Assembly: GCF_000730285.1 (NCBI RefSeq)
Contig: NZ_CP007174.1
Coordinates: forward strand, 1,612,001 to 1,676,000
DNA length: 64,000 bases
Direction: 5' to 3'
Source of the DNA: Candidatus Nitrososphaera evergladensis SR1
GTDB lineage: Archaea; Thermoproteota; Nitrososphaeria; Nitrososphaerales; Nitrososphaeraceae
The translations under genes and the position numbers were made by a program. Shown here one piece after another: positions 36,052-44,940 of this stretch. Under the pieces are notes generated by a model. That model was not told where the DNA came from. It worked only from the letters and a program-made list of their open reading frames with translations, and did not search any database. Within the stretch, counting starts at the first letter, position 1, and the number at the start of each line of letters is the position of its first letter.

Positions 36052-36519
36052 TTAAGACTTTGTCCTATCTGAATATATATCGAAGTTTGCGGCGTTTGTT
36101 CCATTAATATTCCTACTATCTGTCCAGACAGTGTATGCTTCTCTAACAGTGGAAGTTGCTATGCCGTGGTAGTCATCGAGAAACCACGTGTTTCCGGATG
36201 TTTGTTTATTTGCACTGTCTACGGAGCTTATCTGCTGGTTGAACCATCCTTCTTGTGACGAGCGGCTTACAAAACTATCGTTGTAGCAGTAATAGTCGTA
36301 GGGTCTGTACAGTATGTTATTGGCATCGTTTCTTCTATCATAGGCTGTAATGTGTATAACATTTCTTACTTTAGACGCTACTATGGCAGGCTCCCATTGA
36401 TCGCGATTCAGTGTATCCTTAATTGGTTGAGAGAAGCTGCAGCAAGTGCTAGCAGTTGCCTTATCATCGATTGGTTGTTTTTTGGATAATTTTCCGGCCA
36501 ATGAAGAATTACCGCACAA
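36052..36519 (-). pseudogene. C-terminal fragment of a sialidase/BNR-repeat-like exported protein
   Basis: DQWEPAIVASKVRNVIHITA, YDRRND and especially FLDDYHGIATSTVREAYTVW followed by TDSRN and FDIYSDR match the last blades of sialidase-like beta-propeller proteins. Such proteins have several hundred residues and a signal peptide; this frame gives only 155 residues from a TTG and stays open upstream into the next gene without a start. It is probably a truncated gene, although expression of the fragment is possible. Confidence 0.5.
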
Positions 36520-36554
36520 TCGGATTTTGAAAAGACTCGGATTGGTAGTGGTAT

Positions 36555-36926
36555 TTAGGAGCCTATCATTCCCGGCAACTTTATCGGCGCGCGGTACGCC
36601 TGCACTATTTTGATGTCATGATCCGCAGTCACCGTCACAAAAGTCAGTTGCGTTCCTTCCGGCGGCGACACCGTCGTCTTGTGTCCCGGCGCCATCGTGC
36701 CGACAAATTCCGTCGAGTTGCCGCCATAGTTTACCATGACGTTTGTAAGGGGCATCCTGCCCGTGTTTGAAAGGACCACGCGGGCGTTTGTGAAAATCGA
36801 CTGCTCGTCCTTTAGCGCGTCAACGCTCAGCGAATAGTCCTGTGTGGGCAGCTGCGATGCGTACATGGCGACCACCGCGGCGACTATGATGCCGCCTGCA
36901 ATCGCGACTACAAAAGCGATCCGCAT
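36555..36926 (-). CDS. Membrane-anchored exported protein, unknown
   Basis: The 123-residue protein has an N-terminal anchor (FVVAIAGGIIVAAVVAMYAS) and a mature beta-sandwich-like domain with ARVVLSNTGRMPLTNVMVNY and LTFVTVTADHDIKIVQAY. The domain resembles archaeal CARDB-like or flagellin-like surface domains. A TATA-like TTAAATATTG lies about 28 bases before the ATG. No function is assigned. Confidence 0.7.
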   Translation of the reverse strand: MRIAFVVAIAGGIIVAAVVAMYASQLPTQDYSLSVDALKDEQSIFTNARVVLSNTGRMPLTNVMVNYGGNSTEFVGTMAPGHKTTVSPPEGTQLTFVTVTADHDIKIVQAYRAPIKLPGMIGS

Positions 36927-36971
36927 CTACAACAGATTATCTGCGCTTTTCAATATTTAAGAGCGTCGTCA

Positions 36972-38408
36972 TTATTCGCCCTTTATCTGGGCACGGGTCT
37001 TGAACACCGGCTTTATCCCAAGAGGCGCATAGTTGCCGGTCGAGCACGTAAAGCACAGCTCTTCTTCCGGCATTCCAATTGCACTTGCAAGGTTTGAAGT
37101 GTCGTTGTACGCGACATAATCTGCGCCAATCACCCTTGCGACCTTGCCTGCCACCTTTTCGTTTGCCTGCTCTTCTGCTCCGTGCTGGTACGCGATTAGT
37201 TCCTCCTGCGACGGAAAGTCGATGCCGGCGTAGCATGGGTAGCGTATGGGCGGGTACGTGACTACGAGGCTTATCCTCCTTGCGCCGGCAGAACGAAGCG
37301 TGCTTATTATTGACGCAGAGCTGGTCCCCCGCACGATGCTGTCGTCCACCACCACGACGTGCTTGCCCTCGATGACCTCCCGTATCGGGATTATGCCCTT
37401 GTTTATCTCGACCCTGTCCGTCTGGTATGGCTCGATGAAACTGCGCATCGAGCCCTTCTTGCTGTACCTGTCCTTCAGCAGGCCCTCCTCAAACGGCAGG
37501 CAGGATTCAAGCGCGTAGCCAAGCGCCGCGGGCCTTGCAGAATCAGGCACTGGCACGACTACGTCGGCATCCTGTATCGGGAATTTCTTGGCAAGGAACT
37601 GGCCTATCTTTTTTCTTGCCGAATAGACGTTTATCCCCTCCATGATGCTTGACGGGTGCGCAAAGTACGTGTATTCAAACGCGCAGTGGGCGTGCGGCTT
37701 TTCAGTCGCAAACTGCTGCGACTCGACCCCCGCCTTGCCCATCTTGACCAGTTCCCCGGGCTCGACGTCGCGGACAAGCTGCGCCCCGACTGCGGCAAGG
37801 GCGCACGATTCTGACGCCACCATGTAGGTGCTGGTTTCCTTGTGGAAGCCAAGGACAAGCGGGCGGAACCCCCGCGTGTCCCGCGCCGCATACACTGAAC
37901 CTTCGTCGGTGAGAAAAGTAAAGCAGAACGAGCCGACCATCTCGCTTTTCAGGATGGACATCGCAGACGCCATGTCGTCTTTTTCGGCAATGTGCATCAC
38001 AAGGCGCTGGGCCGCTACAAGCGTGTCGCTCATGGTCTGCGGCGTGAACGTGCAGCCGCCCACCATGCCTGAAAGCTGCTCCACGTTTGCAATCGTGCCG
38101 TTGTGGGCTATGCACAGGTCCTTGACCTTGAGGGGCTGGGCGTTTTCCAGATTGCTCTTGCCAAAAGTGGAATAGCGCACGTGGCCGATGGCTGCGCTTG
38201 ACTTGTACTTGCGCACAATCGTCTGGAAATCAGGCGCGGCCTGCGATACAAGGCCAAGCCTCTTGAACGGAGGCTTGTTTGGAATGGCAATGCCCCACGC
38301 CTCCTGGCCGCGGTGCTGGAGCGCGCGCAGCATGTCGACGGCAAACGGTATGACGTTGTGTCCGGCAAGCGAAAAGATGCCTACTACGCCGCAGTTTTCA
38401 TGTACCAA
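36972..38408 (-). CDS. purF: Amidophosphoribosyltransferase
   Basis: This enzyme makes 5-phosphoribosylamine from PRPP and glutamine, the committed step of purine synthesis. The N-terminal nucleophile Cys is residue 6 (MVHENCGVVGIF), so a five-residue propeptide must be cleaved. The glutaminase domain has RALQHRGQEAWG and GHVRYSTFG, and the phosphoribosyltransferase domain has VVVVDDSIVRGTSSASI. Cys residues near the C-terminus (LCFTCSTGNY) suggest a family Fe-S or metal site. It follows purL after about 105 bases. Confidence 0.96.
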   Translation of the reverse strand: MVHENCGVVGIFSLAGHNVIPFAVDMLRALQHRGQEAWGIAIPNKPPFKRLGLVSQAAPDFQTIVRKYKSSAAIGHVRYSTFGKSNLENAQPLKVKDLCIAHNGTIANVEQLSGMVGGCTFTPQTMSDTLVAAQRLVMHIAEKDDMASAMSILKSEMVGSFCFTFLTDEGSVYAARDTRGFRPLVLGFHKETSTYMVASESCALAAVGAQLVRDVEPGELVKMGKAGVESQQFATEKPHAHCAFEYTYFAHPSSIMEGINVYSARKKIGQFLAKKFPIQDADVVVPVPDSARPAALGYALESCLPFEEGLLKDRYSKKGSMRSFIEPYQTDRVEINKGIIPIREVIEGKHVVVVDDSIVRGTSSASIISTLRSAGARRISLVVTYPPIRYPCYAGIDFPSQEELIAYQHGAEEQANEKVAGKVARVIGADYVAYNDTSNLASAIGMPEEELCFTCSTGNYAPLGIKPVFKTRAQIKGE

Positions 38409-38513
38409 TGTTGTTTTTTATCCCCCAAGCACAAGCGGCCGAGCAAGTCATGCCCATGACCGGCAGTAGATAAACGCCATGCGTTAAAAAACGTATCTTG
38501 CTTTCTCTCCTCA

Positions 38514-40697
38514 TCATCCCATTATCTTTCCAAGCGAGTCAAAGGCGCCTTGCAGTTTTGATAATGGTAACGATATCTTGGCCCTCTTGCCCTGCACAAA
38601 CTCTGCCTTGCCGCGTACAGACTTGCCAATCTGGGCAAACTTGACCCCCTCTGACTGCAGCAGCCTGGCAACTTGCTCCGGCTTGGTCGTCCCGACAAGG
38701 TAGCGCGAGTGCGACTCTGAGAACAGCAGGTCGTCAAGCCTTGTGCAGGTGCTTGGGACAGAATCCAGCTGCACACGAAATCCAGTGTTTCCTGCAACTG
38801 CCATCTCGGCAAGTGCCACCGCAATGCCTCCCTTGCTGCAGTCGTGGGCGCACGACGCAAGGCCGCTTCTTATCAGCTTTAGCACGGCAGAGCCGTTTGT
38901 CCTGTCGGTCGCAAGGTCGACTGTCGGAAGCTGGCCTCCTGTTATCCCGTGCACGTATTCATAGTATTCCGAGCCACCCATCTCCGGGCGCGTCTGGCCA
39001 ACCACAAATATCGACTGGCCTGTGCCAAGCGCAGACTTGGTTATCCATTTTTCATCGTCGATGAGGCCAAGCGTGCCCATGACAGGCGACGGCTTGATCG
39101 GGCCCTTGGCAGTCTCGTTGTAAAAGCTGACCTTGCCTCCGACCACCGGAATCTCCATAAAGTTGCAATAGTCGACGATGGCGCTTACCGCCTGCGAAAA
39201 TGTCCAGAATATCTCTGGGTCTTCCGGGCTTCCAAACTGCAAATGGTCGACCACGCCTGCAGGCTCGGCGCCGGTGCAGATGACGTTTCGGCACCCTTCT
39301 GACAGGCAGCCAAGCGTCCCCTGGTACGGGTCAAGGTAGCAGTGCTTTGAGTTGCCGTCCAGCTTTACTGCGGCAAACTTTCCGTTGTCAAGGCGCATGA
39401 CGGCCGCGTCGGCCGCGCCCGGCTTGGCTACGGTGCGCACGCCCACCTCATGATCGTATTGCTGGTAGACCCACCTCTTGCTTGCTATTGTCGGGTTTGA
39501 GAGGAGCGCAAGCAGCGTCTTACCCAAGTTTGCAGGCATTTTTGGGGTCCGCACCTTTTTCAGCCGGTCCAGGTACGCCGGTCTGCTTGCCGCCCTGTCT
39601 GCAGGCGGCGCGTGCGCGACAAGGCTTGAGGGCATGTTTGCGACCACGGAATCGTTGTACGTGATTACAAGGTCCTGGTGCCCCTCTGCCTTGCCAAGTA
39701 CAGAATACCGGATCTCGTACTTGTCAAGTATTGACTGCAATTTTGGCAGTTTTTGCGCGTCGGTGACGTATAGCATACGCTCCTGCGACTCGGATATCAT
39801 CAGTTCTGCCGGCGTCATTCCGACTTCCCTTGCGTTGACCTTTGACAGCTCGACCTTAAAGCCCCGGCCAAGGTTGTCAGATGTTTCCGACAGGCAGCAC
39901 GAAAGCCCGCCTCCGCCAAGGTCCTTTATCGCCTTGACGCACCCCTGCTGCACCGCCTCCATCGTCGCCTCCAGCAGCAGTTTTTCAAGGAACGGGTCTG
40001 GTATCTGCACCGCCGAGCGGTTCTCAGCCTCCAAGGCGCGTGACGCAAACGACGCGCCGTGTATCCCGTCCCTGCCGGTGGAGCCCCCTGCAAGGACGAT
40101 GTAATCGCCGACTTCGGCGCGGTTTGAAATGACGTCTTCTTTTTTGCCGTGGCCTATCGACGCGACGTCGACAAGACAGTAATCCTCAAACGACTGGTCA
40201 AACTCTATTTCGCCTCCGACCGTCGGGATGCCGATGCAGTTGCCATAGTCTGCAATGCCCTTGACCACGTTTTTGAAAAGCCACTTTGATTTTGCCGTTG
40301 TTGCCGACTTTTTGCCATTGCTGCAGTCGATTGGCGCAAAGCGCAGAGCGTCGAGCACCGCTATCGGGCGCGTGCCCATCGACATGATGTCGCGGATAAC
40401 CCCTCCGACTCCTGTTGCGGCGCCTCCAAAGGGCTCTACTGCCGACGGGTGGTTGTGGCTTTCAATGTGCACCGTGAGAACATAGCCATCGCCGACGTCA
40501 AGCACGCCGGCGTCATAGCCGGGGCCGACAAGGACGCGCTTGCCCCTAGTCGGGAGAAGGCGGAGGAATTTCTTGGACGACTTGTACGAGCAATGCTCCG
40601 ACCACTCGGCTCCGACAATGTCCTGCTCGACTTCGTTTGCCTTTCTCTTTAGCTTGCCCTCAAGATAGGCCAGTTCTTGTTCTGTCAGGACGCCCAT
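38514..40697 (-). CDS. purL: Phosphoribosylformylglycinamidine synthase, PurL subunit
   Basis: This is the ATP-dependent FGAM synthase subunit, small type, working with PurQ and PurS. Motifs include AEWSEHCSYKSS, HIESHNHPSAVEPFGGAATG and TVGGEIEFDQSF. I start at the ATG at 40697 (MGVLTEQELAYLEG, 727 residues), which has a GAGAGAAGG ribosome site and lies 10 bases after purQ; the frame is open 17 codons further into purQ. The length is normal. Confidence 0.95.
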   Translation of the reverse strand: MGVLTEQELAYLEGKLKRKANEVEQDIVGAEWSEHCSYKSSKKFLRLLPTRGKRVLVGPGYDAGVLDVGDGYVLTVHIESHNHPSAVEPFGGAATGVGGVIRDIMSMGTRPIAVLDALRFAPIDCSNGKKSATTAKSKWLFKNVVKGIADYGNCIGIPTVGGEIEFDQSFEDYCLVDVASIGHGKKEDVISNRAEVGDYIVLAGGSTGRDGIHGASFASRALEAENRSAVQIPDPFLEKLLLEATMEAVQQGCVKAIKDLGGGGLSCCLSETSDNLGRGFKVELSKVNAREVGMTPAELMISESQERMLYVTDAQKLPKLQSILDKYEIRYSVLGKAEGHQDLVITYNDSVVANMPSSLVAHAPPADRAASRPAYLDRLKKVRTPKMPANLGKTLLALLSNPTIASKRWVYQQYDHEVGVRTVAKPGAADAAVMRLDNGKFAAVKLDGNSKHCYLDPYQGTLGCLSEGCRNVICTGAEPAGVVDHLQFGSPEDPEIFWTFSQAVSAIVDYCNFMEIPVVGGKVSFYNETAKGPIKPSPVMGTLGLIDDEKWITKSALGTGQSIFVVGQTRPEMGGSEYYEYVHGITGGQLPTVDLATDRTNGSAVLKLIRSGLASCAHDCSKGGIAVALAEMAVAGNTGFRVQLDSVPSTCTRLDDLLFSESHSRYLVGTTKPEQVARLLQSEGVKFAQIGKSVRGKAEFVQGKRAKISLPLSKLQGAFDSLGKIMG

Positions 40698-40707
40698 GCC
40701 TTCTCTC

Positions 40708-41403
40708 TCACGCAACCGCCTTTTGCTCTTTTTCAAGATAGCTGGCAAGCGACCGGAAAACCGTGATCGCGTCGTTTGCGCCCGTGGCAGAAAGCAGGCT
40801 TTCGCTTGCCCGCTCTGGGTGGGGCATCATGCCCATGACGTTTCCCTGCTCGTTGCATATTGCTGCTATCAGGTCAGTCGAGCCGTTGGGGTCGTCGTTT
40901 GAATACTGCAAGACAACCTGGTTCTTTTTCCTCAGCTCTTTTAGGATTGCCGAGTCGGCCACGTAGCGCCCCTCGCCGTGCGCGACCGGTATGTCAAACA
41001 CCTGCCTTTTTGCAAACTGGCCGGTAAAAGGCGTCCTGTTGTTTTCCACCTTGACCTTTGTCCACCGGCAGACAAAACGGAGAGAGTCGTTCATCATTAG
41101 CGCGCCCGGCAGCAGCCCAGATTCAACGAGTATCTGAAAGCCGTTGCATATCCCAAGCACGGGCATACCGTCCTTTGCCATCCTCTTTACCTCCTGCACG
41201 ATTGGGCTGTGCGCGGCGATGATCCCGGCGCGCAGCCGGTCGCCAAACGCAAAGCCGCCGGGAATGACCATGGCGTCATAGCCGGATATGCGGTCCTTTG
41301 TGTGCCAGATAAAGTCGGCCTGAATCCCGACAACCTTGTTCAGGACGTGGTGGACGTCGCGGTCGCAGTTGCTACCGGGGAAAACGGCAATGCCGATCTT
41401 CAT
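40708..41403 (-). CDS. purQ: Phosphoribosylformylglycinamidine synthase, PurQ glutaminase
   Basis: This subunit supplies ammonia to PurL. It is a class I glutamine amidotransferase with nucleophile PVLGICNGFQIL and the His/Glu of MMPHPERASE. The start at the ATG at 41403 (MKIGIAVFPGSNCDRD) gives 231 residues, the normal size; 27 upstream in-frame codons are not typical of the family. The CBS gene lies head to head upstream. Confidence 0.95.
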   Translation of the reverse strand: MKIGIAVFPGSNCDRDVHHVLNKVVGIQADFIWHTKDRISGYDAMVIPGGFAFGDRLRAGIIAAHSPIVQEVKRMAKDGMPVLGICNGFQILVESGLLPGALMMNDSLRFVCRWTKVKVENNRTPFTGQFAKRQVFDIPVAHGEGRYVADSAILKELRKKNQVVLQYSNDDPNGSTDLIAAICNEQGNVMGMMPHPERASESLLSATGANDAITVFRSLASYLEKEQKAVA

Positions 41404-41477
41404 TCTTTTATTCTTTAAAAAAGAATCGTCGGTGCTCGTATTAATATCTTGAGGGGAGTTCCGGAAAAGAGACTGTA

Positions 41478-41990
41478 ATGCCACTACGGCAAGGATTAAA
41501 TTTTCAGCCTTCCAAGGTAGCTCTTGTGGTAGCCGGCGTAGTCCGCGACATCATGACAAAAGAGATAGTCACAATCGACGCCGACAGGAGCGCCCTTGAA
41601 GCGGCAAAACTGATGACCGAAAAGGGCATAAGCTCGGTTTTCATCGTCAACAGGGACGGAAACCCGATTGGAATCGTGAGCGAGCGTGACTTTATCAAGA
41701 AGATCTGCGCCAAAGAGCTTGTCATATCGCAGGTCAAAGTCGGCGACATCATGTCAAAAATCCTGACCACCGCAGGGCCGGAGACGGCCATCGAAGTCGC
41801 CGTCCAGCGCATGGTAAACCACAAAATTCGTAGACTGCCCATAATGGAGGGAAACAAAGTAGTCGGCATCATCACGGTCACGGACCTAGCCAAGCACCTG
41901 CGCACGACGCTATTGCTTGAAGGCGCGCTGCGCGACACTGAAAGCATCGACGACGTCATTGCGACTATGGGCCACGACGAAAAGCACTAG
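41478..41990 (+). CDS. Two-CBS-domain protein
   Basis: The 170-residue protein consists of a CBS pair: VRDIMTKEIVTIDADRSALE with SSVFIVNRDGNPIGIVSERD, then VGDIMSKILTTAGPETAIEV with RRLPIMEGNKVVGIITVTDL. CBS pairs bind adenine nucleotides. The gene is antisense between purQ and purS, so an adenylate-sensing role in purine supply is an attractive but untested idea. The start might be one of the later codons, since the first 20 residues are not part of the domain. Confidence 0.9.
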   Translation: MPLRQGLNFQPSKVALVVAGVVRDIMTKEIVTIDADRSALEAAKLMTEKGISSVFIVNRDGNPIGIVSERDFIKKICAKELVISQVKVGDIMSKILTTAGPETAIEVAVQRMVNHKIRRLPIMEGNKVVGIITVTDLAKHLRTTLLLEGALRDTESIDDVIATMGHDEKH

Positions 41991-42269
41991 CTAGTCGGCC
42001 TTTTGCGCCTTTATGGTGCAGTTGCTGACAACGGGGTTGAATATGCGCAGCTCCTCGCAGAGCTTTTGCACGGTCTTTTCAGCCTCTTTTTCCGAGCCGG
42101 CGTTCACCGTCATCTTTAGCATCTTGGCGGACCTGACAGCCTTGACGTCGGAATAGCCGCCCTTGACAACAAGGTCGCGGTGGATGGTCTCGCCTTCTGG
42201 GTCGTTGATGTAGGGCTTGTTCTCTATGATGACCTGCACCAGGAATTTACCGTTGCTAGCTCGCGCCAT
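41991..42269 (-). CDS. purS: Phosphoribosylformylglycinamidine synthase, PurS subunit
   Basis: This is the small third subunit that bridges PurL and PurQ. The 92-residue sequence has FLVQVIIENKPYINDPEGET and VKAVRSAKMLKMTV, the PurS pattern. A TATA-like GTATTTAAATT on the minus strand lies 25-30 bases before the ATG. Its stop directly abuts the stop of the convergent CBS gene, and purQ lies beyond that gene. Confidence 0.93.
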   Translation of the reverse strand: MARASNGKFLVQVIIENKPYINDPEGETIHRDLVVKGGYSDVKAVRSAKMLKMTVNAGSEKEAEKTVQKLCEELRIFNPVVSNCTIKAQKAD

Positions 42270-42371
42270 CGGTTGCCTGTAATGCCGGCGGTAATTTAAA
42301 TACTCTCAAGCATCCTTGACTGGACGCAAAAGCTTTATGAAATTTGGAGCCGCACCAGTCATGGTTGAGAC

Positions 42372-42878
42372 ATGGACATTTTTGACGGCATTGCAACAAA
42401 ACTTGACGTACGGCAATACAGCCCGCAAAACGTTTCTTCGGAAATAAAGCAGAGCGTCCTTGAAGCCGCGCGGCTGACAGGGACCGGCCTTAACACCCAG
42501 CACTGGCGGTTTATCCTAGTTGAAGGCAAGGACCGCCTTGCAACTCTTGCAGAGGACAGCACAAGCGGGGGATGGGTGGCAGGTGCCAATTTCGCAGTCA
42601 TTGTCCTGACAAACCCTGACTACAAGTTCCACATGATAGACGCTGGAAGAGTATTGCAGAACATGCAGCTTGCGGCATGGAACCACGGCGTAGCGTCAGG
42701 GATTTTCACGGGGGTAAAAGAGGAAAAACTGCGCAAGGATTTTGCAATCCCAAAAGAGCTGAACATCACGCTCATTGCAGGATTTGGGTACCCTGCAAAG
42801 AAACTGGCAGGCAAGAAAAGCCGCGTGCCTCTGAACGAGCTTGTGTATTATGGAAAATACGGCAATGCCGCTGCCTGA
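42372..42878 (+). CDS. Nitroreductase-family flavoprotein
   Basis: The 168-residue short-form nitroreductase fold has VRQYSPQNVSSEIKQSVLEA, ARLTGTGLNTQHWRFILVEG (FMN phosphate region) and LAAWNHGVASGIF followed by GFGYPAKKL. Members reduce quinones, nitro compounds or flavins with NAD(P)H; the substrate is unknown. It lies upstream of the tRNA-Thr gene on the same strand. Confidence 0.9.
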   Translation: MDIFDGIATKLDVRQYSPQNVSSEIKQSVLEAARLTGTGLNTQHWRFILVEGKDRLATLAEDSTSGGWVAGANFAVIVLTNPDYKFHMIDAGRVLQNMQLAAWNHGVASGIFTGVKEEKLRKDFAIPKELNITLIAGFGYPAKKLAGKKSRVPLNELVYYGKYGNAAA

Positions 42879-42915
42879 TTTTTAGCAAATCATCGAGCAA
42901 AGCCGCAGCGAAACT

Positions 42916-42925
42916 ATTAATTATG
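42916..42925 (+). promoter_or_regulatory. TATA box of tRNA-Thr
   Basis: ATTAATTATG is centred about 32 bases before the tRNA 5' end, a normal archaeal tRNA promoter distance. Confidence 0.5.
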
Positions 42926-42952
42926 TTCTGAAATTGCCCTAACGTAAGCAGT

Positions 42953-43026
42953 GGTCACGTAGCTCAGCCTGGCAGAGCGGCTGACTTGTAATCAGCAGGT
43001 CGTGGGTCCAAATCCCACCGTGACCT
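42953..43026 (+). tRNA. tRNA-Thr (anticodon TGT)
   Basis: A full cloverleaf can be drawn: acceptor stem GGTCACG/CGTGACC, D arm GCTC/GAGC, anticodon stem GCTGA/TCAGC with loop CTTGTAA (anticodon TGT, reads ACA/ACN), a 5-base variable region, T stem GTGGG/CCCAC with loop TCCAAAT, and discriminator T. The T73 discriminator is typical of archaeal tRNA-Thr. No CCA is encoded and there is no intron. Confidence 0.95.
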
Positions 43027-43032
43027 TCCCTA

Positions 43033-43779
43033 TCATGCTTCCCGCCAAATCGCCTTTGTCTTTGCCAGCGTGACAAACCCCACCAGGTACGCGACCTGCA
43101 CTGCAAATCCAAGTCCAAGCGACCAGTCTGCAGGCGTCGGCAGGCCCATGATGTCTTGAAACATTATCGACGCGTGCGTTGTCGGCACCGCGTACGACAG
43201 GTAGCGCAGGCTGTCGCTTGGCAGGTTCGTGACTGGGTAGAATATCGGAGGCAGGACAGCAAGGACGACGTTTACAAACGATATCACCTGCGTTGCGTTG
43301 CGCATGTGCAGCATGTGCGACGACAAAAAGAAGCCCATCGCAGACATGGAGCTCCACAGGAGCACTATTGTCGCTATCAAGAGCGGTATCGCTGTCAGCG
43401 GTGCGCCAAAGTACACGACGAGCGCGGCAAGTACTGTCAGCGCCGGCAGGCCAAACAGCAGTTCAGAGAGCGCAAGGCCCATCATGTACGTCAGGGGCGA
43501 AACGGGCGAGGCGACAAAGATGTCCTGTATCTTGTATTCTGTCTTGTAAAACGAGATGTCCTGCCCAAGCGCAAGGCCATATCCTACGAGGGCCATGACG
43601 AGGCTCCCTGCCACCGCATAATGCGTGTACTGGCCGTTGCTGACCACAAAGAGCACGAACAGGAGCGAGAACGGGCTTATTGCGGTAAAGACAAGCGACA
43701 TCGGGTTTCTCTGCAGCCACAGTATGCCTGTCGAGTACGCAATCAGGCACGCCTGCCTGACAGGGAGCATGGCACTCAT
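43033..43779 (-). CDS. ABC-2 type transporter permease
   Basis: The 248-residue permease has six membrane helices, with a conserved VASPVSPLTYMMGLALSE loop and a FVNVVLAVLPPIFYPVTNLP segment of the ABC-2 family. It partners the ATPase encoded immediately upstream with a 4-base overlap. It likely exports a lipid, glycan or drug; the substrate is not determinable. Confidence 0.9.
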   Translation of the reverse strand: MSAMLPVRQACLIAYSTGILWLQRNPMSLVFTAISPFSLLFVLFVVSNGQYTHYAVAGSLVMALVGYGLALGQDISFYKTEYKIQDIFVASPVSPLTYMMGLALSELLFGLPALTVLAALVVYFGAPLTAIPLLIATIVLLWSSMSAMGFFLSSHMLHMRNATQVISFVNVVLAVLPPIFYPVTNLPSDSLRYLSYAVPTTHASIMFQDIMGLPTPADWSLGLGFAVQVAYLVGFVTLAKTKAIWREA

Positions 43780-44708
43780 CCTTCTTCTTCTGCCTCCTTG
43801 CCGACAAGAAACACAAAGACGTCGTCAAGCGTGACTGGCGATACCGTAAACGGCAGGTTCCGCCGTATCGCAAGCTCTGACAGCTCCCGCACGGCAGACT
43901 CGAACGCAAACACACGCAGCATGCCGGCTCCCGTGTCCACCACCGACCCGTACGATTTCAGCGCGTTGCTGTCAAGCCCGTCCTTGGCAATGTCCACTCT
44001 CGTGTTGTGCGGTATGACCCTGCGAAGCTCCTGTATAGTCCCTTGCGCGATTATCGACCCGTTGTCCACGATTACGATATAGTCGGAAAGCATCTCTGCC
44101 TCGTCCATGTAGTGCGTCGTAAGAAGTATCGACCGGCCCTTTGCCTTCCAGTCCTTTATGGCGGACCAGACCTGCCTCCTTGAGACGGGGTCAAGGCCAA
44201 TGGTCGGCTCGTCAAGGAACAAGAGCTGCGTGTCAACGGCCATTGCCATTGCCACCAGTATCTTTTGCTTCATGCCGCCGGACAGGTTCATGGCCGGCCT
44301 GTCCCGGGCGTCCCACAGCTCCAGCTTGCGCAAAAACTCCTCCGTCTTGTCCCTTGCAGACGCCTTGCCCTCGCCCCTTATCTGGAGCCAGTTGTAGACG
44401 TGGTCCCACGGCGTCAGTGCCCGCAATGGCCTGCCCTCCTGCGGGACGATGGATATGAGGTTTCGCACCTCCTTTGCCTGCTTTACCACGTCGTAGCCGA
44501 GCACCTTTATCGAGCCGGAGGTGGGCATGAGCTGCGTCGCGCACATCCTGACAAACGTGGTCTTGCCTGCGCCGTTCCGTCCAAGGAGCGTAAAGACCCT
44601 GCCCGACTCTACCTTCAGCGACACCTCAGAGAGCGCCGGGCGGCTGGAACCCTTGTACATCTTTGTTACGCACTCGGCCTCTATTGCAAGCACAAGGGGA
44701 TGATACAC
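43776..44708 (-). CDS. ABC transporter ATP-binding protein
   Basis: The 310-residue ATPase drives the ABC-2 permease. It has Walker A GRNGAGKTTFVR, signature LSGGMKQK, Walker B LLFLDEPTIGLD and the switch His in LLTTHYMDEAE, with the C-terminal extension typical of DrrA/CcmA-type exporters. The start is a GTG; a second in-frame GTG five codons later is possible. Confidence 0.93.
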   Translation of the reverse strand: MYHPLVLAIEAECVTKMYKGSSRPALSEVSLKVESGRVFTLLGRNGAGKTTFVRMCATQLMPTSGSIKVLGYDVVKQAKEVRNLISIVPQEGRPLRALTPWDHVYNWLQIRGEGKASARDKTEEFLRKLELWDARDRPAMNLSGGMKQKILVAMAMAVDTQLLFLDEPTIGLDPVSRRQVWSAIKDWKAKGRSILLTTHYMDEAEMLSDYIVIVDNGSIIAQGTIQELRRVIPHNTRVDIAKDGLDSNALKSYGSVVDTGAGMLRVFAFESAVRELSELAIRRNLPFTVSPVTLDDVFVFLVGKEAEEEG

Positions 44709-44796
44709 GCTGCGGTAATGTCAAGTTTTTGACCCTAGAGGCGGACAATAGACAGATTATCGACGACCCTTTTAAGCAAAGGCGCCAAATATACGC

Positions 44797-44886
44797 ATGT
44801 CAGGACCAACTAACTGACATCATACATCTGCCCTATAGAAAACCAGACCAATCCCCGGGATGCCCCTGTCAGGCTCTGGCAGGGTG
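44797..44886 (+). other. Two hairpins in an intergenic region
   Basis: ATGTCAG/CTGACAT (44797-44803 and 44814-44820) is a perfect 7-bp stem, and CCCTGTCAG/CTGGCAGGG (44864-44872 and 44876-44884) is a 9-bp stem with one G-T pair. A TATA-like TTTTAAGC at about 44770 would place a transcription start near the first stem. The region may be a leader or a small RNA; evidence is weak. Confidence 0.2.
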
Positions 44887-44940
44887 CTTCCTGGTACGAT
44901 ATACAAATAAGCCCCGATTTCCCAACTAGTACTACACATC

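Noticed and set aside
43156-44082. 308-codon plus-strand frame
   Set aside because: It lies antisense to the ABC permease and ATPase, whose motifs are complete, and its translation is Arg/His-rich without any domain.
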